Shown here: positions 6,695-8,865 of the stretch, piece by piece
Layout of the letters: each line of letters starts with the position of its first letter
How positions within the stretch are numbered: position 1 is the stretch's first letter
Assembly (NCBI GenBank): GCA_913054205.1
Contig: CAJXJM010000080.1
Location: 1-8,865 of the forward strand
Direction of reading: 5' to 3'
DNA length: 8,865 bases
From: an uncultured Rhodospirillaceae bacterium
GTDB lineage: Bacteria; Pseudomonadota; Alphaproteobacteria; Rhodospirillales; UBA2165
Notes under the pieces: model-generated
Seen by the model: the letters and a program-made list of their open reading frames with translations, nothing else
Database searches by the model: none
Told to the model about the DNA's origin: nothing
Made by a program: the position numbers and the translations under genes

Positions 6695-7345
6695 TTAGCT
6701 AGGATTAATAATAGCGCTGTCAGGATTGACGGCGTTTTTAATTTTGACCGCCCCATTTTCAACTGAAACGCGGCCTTCGGCGATCAATTTTACAGCCAGC
6801 GGATAGATTTTGTGTTCCTCGATCAACACCCGGCCAGCGAGGGCGTCTGGCGTGTCTTCCTGGTGTATTGGGACGGCGGCCTGAACAATGATCGGCCCAT
6901 CATCCATTTCAGGTCTAACAAAGTGGACAGTACAGCCGGAAAAGCGGACACCGGCTTTAATGGCACGCTCGTGCGTGTGCAGCCCCTTAAATGACGGCAA
7001 GATGGATGGATGAATGTTAATCAGTTTATCGAGCCAGCGATTAACGAAGGAATCGGTTAGCAATCGCATAAACCCGGCCAAGCAGATAAGCTCGACGCCG
7101 GCACTCGTAAGTGCGTCATGCAGCGCGTCTTGAAATGGCTCGCGCCCGTCAAAATCTTTGTGATTGATCACAGTCGTCGGAATATTCGTCTGTTGAGCCC
7201 GTTTCAGCCCACCGGCATCCGGGACATTGGAAATCACGGTCACAATCTCGGCTGGAAAGTCGCTGTCTAGGGCGGCATCGATGAGCGATTGCAGATTGCT
7301 GCCACGGCCTGAAATCAAGATGCCGAGCTTTAGCTTAGCACTCAT
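6695..7345 (-). CDS. purN: Phosphoribosylglycinamide formyltransferase (10-formyl-THF dependent)
   Basis: This cytosolic enzyme makes FGAR from GAR using 10-formyltetrahydrofolate, the third step of purine synthesis. The 216 residues fit the PurN family. The phosphate-binding loop is SGRGSNLQ (12-19). The catalytic Asn-His-Asp set is visible as N110 and H112 in [13 protein letters not shown] and D148 in EMDDGPII. The C-terminal tail after about residue 195 is not strongly conserved. Its ATG (7343-7345) overlaps the purM stop as ATGA, so translation is probably coupled and the two genes form one transcript, purM first. This is the usual pairing of these genes. Confidence 0.97.
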   Translation of the reverse strand: MSAKLKLGILISGRGSNLQSLIDAALDSDFPAEIVTVISNVPDAGGLKRAQQTNIPTTVINHKDFDGREPFQDALHDALTSAGVELICLAGFMRLLTDSFVNRWLDKLINIHPSILPSFKGLHTHERAIKAGVRFSGCTVHFVRPEMDDGPIIVQAAVPIHQEDTPDALAGRVLIEEHKIYPLAVKLIAEGRVSVENGAVKIKNAVNPDSAIINPS

Positions 7346-8421
7346 ACTTTCCAGGCTTCTTCAATGTCATGCACTATAACTGCGTCACCATCTGGCCGCT
7401 CCACAACCTCACCGATCGGTGTGACTTCTTCGCCGTGCTCGCGCAAAATCTCTTGAATATCGGCGGCGTGATCGGGAGAGGCAATGATTACCATGCCGAT
7501 GCCGCAATTGAATGTTCGTGCCATTTCACGTGGTTGAATGCCGCCTGCTTTGGCCAGCCACGGAAACACCGCTGGCAAATCCCAGGATTTTGCATATAGA
7601 TCGACACCAAGACCTTCCGGCAAAACGCGCGGGATATTTTCAATCAAGCCGCCGCCGGTAATGTGAGCGAGCGCCTTTACCTCACTTTTTTTGATCGCAG
7701 CGAGACAGCTTTTGACGTAAATGCGGGTTGGGTCTAGTAGCGCCTCACCGAGTGATCTAGAGGTATCAAAAGGTGCGGGATCCCCAAATTTAAGCCCCTC
7801 GACCTCGGCCACTTTGCGCACTAGGGAAAAACCATTGGAATGAAGGCCATTGGAAGCCAGTCCCAAAACCACGTCATGGGGTTCGATATCGCCGCTTGGC
7901 AGTAAAGCCCCACGTTCGGCCGCGCCAACACTAAAACCTGCAAGATCATAGTCACCTGGAGCGTACATGCCGGGCATTTCAGCGGTTTCACCGCCGATTA
8001 GAGCTGAGCCTGACTGCAAACAGCCTTCTGCGATGCCTTTGACGACATTTGCGGCGGCCTTGGTGTCGAGCTTGCCGGTGGCGAAATAATCAAGAAAGAA
8101 CAGCGGCTCTGCGCCCTGCACAACAAGGTCGTTGACGCACATTGCGACCAGATCAATGCCGACGGTGTGGTGAATGCCAACATCATGGGCGATTTTAAGT
8201 TTGGTACCGACGCCGTCCGTCGCTGCAATCAGAATCGGGTCCATGAAACCGGCGGCTTTTAGATCAAATAAGCCGCCAAATCCACCCAGGCTTCCGGCAA
8301 CTCCAGGCCGGTCTGTCGATTTTGCCATTGGTTTAATGGCCTCGACGAGGGCCTCGCCGGCATCGATATCAACACCGGCATCTTTGTAGGAAAGACCGTT
8401 TTTATCTGAATTGGATGAAAT
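7342..8421 (-). CDS. purM: Phosphoribosylformylglycinamidine cyclo-ligase (AIR synthetase), apparent ATT start
   Basis: PurM closes the imidazole ring of FGAM with ATP to give AIR, in the cytosol. The 359 residues agree with the usual length of around 345-360. Conserved segments include [11 protein letters not shown] (12-22), GGFGGLFDL (46-54), DGVGTKLK (69-76) and [11 protein letters not shown] further on. Reading upstream of the internal Met (codon 8326-8328), the frame stays open to a stop at 8452-8454 and contains no ATG, GTG, TTG or CTG. The conserved N-terminal motif lies in that interval, so an ATG start at 8328 would delete it. The best start is ATT at 8419-8421, with AAAAGGGG ending 8 bases upstream. 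This would give (M)[22 protein letters not shown] sequencing error changing ATG to ATT is possible. It is followed by purN with an ATGA overlap. Confidence 0.92.
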   Translation of the reverse strand: MSSNSDKNGLSYKDAGVDIDAGEALVEAIKPMAKSTDRPGVAGSLGGFGGLFDLKAAGFMDPILIAATDGVGTKLKIAHDVGIHHTVGIDLVAMCVNDLVVQGAEPLFFLDYFATGKLDTKAAANVVKGIAEGCLQSGSALIGGETAEMPGMYAPGDYDLAGFSVGAAERGALLPSGDIEPHDVVLGLASNGLHSNGFSLVRKVAEVEGLKFGDPAPFDTSRSLGEALLDPTRIYVKSCLAAIKKSEVKALAHITGGGLIENIPRVLPEGLGVDLYAKSWDLPAVFPWLAKAGGIQPREMARTFNCGIGMVIIASPDHAADIQEILREHGEEVTPIGEVVERPDGDAVIVHDIEEAWKV

Positions 8422-8429
8422 TTTGGTAA

Positions 8430-8437
8430 CCCCTTTT
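8430..8437 (-). promoter_or_regulatory. Shine-Dalgarno sequence of purM
   Basis: On the minus strand this reads AAAAGGGG and lies 8 bases from the ATT at 8421. It is the only purine-rich ribosome site near the expected N-terminus and supports initiation at that codon despite its non-canonical base. Confidence 0.6.
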
Positions 8438-8524
8438 GCCCCAAAACACTTTTACCTTGCGGCTAACGTGCTAAATTAGCTGAATAAGAATGGCTAGAAC
8501 ATACTTCATCCGGGGCGGTTTGCA

Positions 8525-8865
8525 ATGATCCTATGGTGTGTGCGCCACCTTCGCCGTGAAGGATGGCAATCGAACGCGAAAGAGAGCGATGGTGGCGCGA
8601 AATTGAAATGCCCTGCGCTGTTTCTGCGCGCGGGTATGGGTGCATTCATTGCCGCATTTTTGGTGCCCACCTTAGCGTTCGATGTAAAATCTCAGGCAAT
8701 TGATGCTTTTACGGTGGCTGATATCCATGTCGACGTAACAGCTAAGACCGCGGCCGCGGCGCGCAAGTTGGCATTGCCGGATGGCGAAAAGCGCGCTTTT
8801 GAATTTCTCCTAAAACGCCTCACCATGCGAATCGACCACAAACGCTTGCCAGTTCTCCCGGCTAA
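8525..8865 (+). CDS. DUF2066-like exported protein, 5' part (runs off the window)
   Basis: An open frame of 113 codons runs from ATG 8525 to the right edge without a stop. A hydrophobic segment at residues 31-51 (ALFLRAGMGAFIAAFLVPTL) looks like a signal peptide or anchor with a long charged leader. The part from about 62 (FTVADIHVDVTAKTAAAARKLAL, then AFEFLLKRLT) resembles the start of DUF2066 proteins, which I recall beside purM in alphaproteobacteria. The function is unknown. The start is uncertain: ATG 8525 has GGGGCGG upstream, but TTG 8603 or ATG 8636 would give a more typical signal peptide. It is divergent from purM, with 103 bases between the two starts, which must hold both promoters; I could not assign either with confidence. 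Confidence 0.7.
   Translation, partial: MILWCVRHLRREGWQSNAKESDGGAKLKCPALFLRAGMGAFIAAFLVPTLAFDVKSQAIDAFTVADIHVDVTAKTAAAARKLALPDGEKRAFEFLLKRLTMRIDHKRLPVLPA

Noticed and set aside
7342..8328. purM starting at the internal ATG (codon 8326-8328)
   Set aside because: This would remove the conserved [11 protein letters not shown] segment, which is clearly encoded in frame upstream, and no ribosome site lies before this ATG.
8329..8454. A frameshift hiding a canonical purM start
   Set aside because: The conserved N-terminal residues are all in the same frame as the rest of the gene with no break, so only the start codon is unusual.

Overview
The window looks like chromosomal DNA of an alphaproteobacterium. 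The evidence is protein-level resemblance (the heme-copper oxidase subunit set, NDK, PurN and PurM), the order ABC-F / ndk / purN-purM / divergent DUF2066 gene, and hairpin repeats containing a GGACTTGATCCAG-type core, which I associate with alphaproteobacterial genomes. Base composition appears fairly balanced and even. I see no phage, transposon, tRNA, rRNA or CRISPR.

Left part (1-1573, + strand): the distal end of a terminal-oxidase operon. The window opens in the last 20 codons of one subunit III-like gene. A complete subunit III (82-810), a small subunit IV (822-1142) and an unrecognised small membrane protein with a signal peptide and a charged C-terminal tail (1187-1573) follow. Two subunit III homologues in tandem suggest an alternative heme-copper oxidase rather than the housekeeping aa3 operon.

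Middle (1619-3951, - strand): a two-gene unit transcribed right to left. A DapA/NanA-superfamily lyase with a non-DapA active site comes first, followed 5 bases later by a 14-helix-type MFS transporter. It converges on the oxidase operon. To its right is a long perfect inverted repeat (4046-4098), then an ABC-F ATPase gene of the Uup/YheS type (4108-5994, - strand).

Right part: ndk (+) is divergent from the ABC-F gene, with a plausible sigma70-type promoter, and ends at a clear intrinsic terminator. A second, smaller hairpin repeat separates it from purN. The purM-purN pair (- strand, ATGA overlap) encodes two steps of purine synthesis, and ndk adds nucleotide interconversion. A DUF2066-type exported protein starts divergently from purM and runs off the right edge.

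The most notable observation is that purM has no ATG, GTG, TTG or CTG codon upstream of its conserved N-terminal motif. The reading frame fits initiation at an ATT codon preceded by a good Shine-Dalgarno sequence. I did not find a convincing entirely new multi-gene system. The best unexplained items are the 128-residue protein in the oxidase operon and the lyase-transporter pair.
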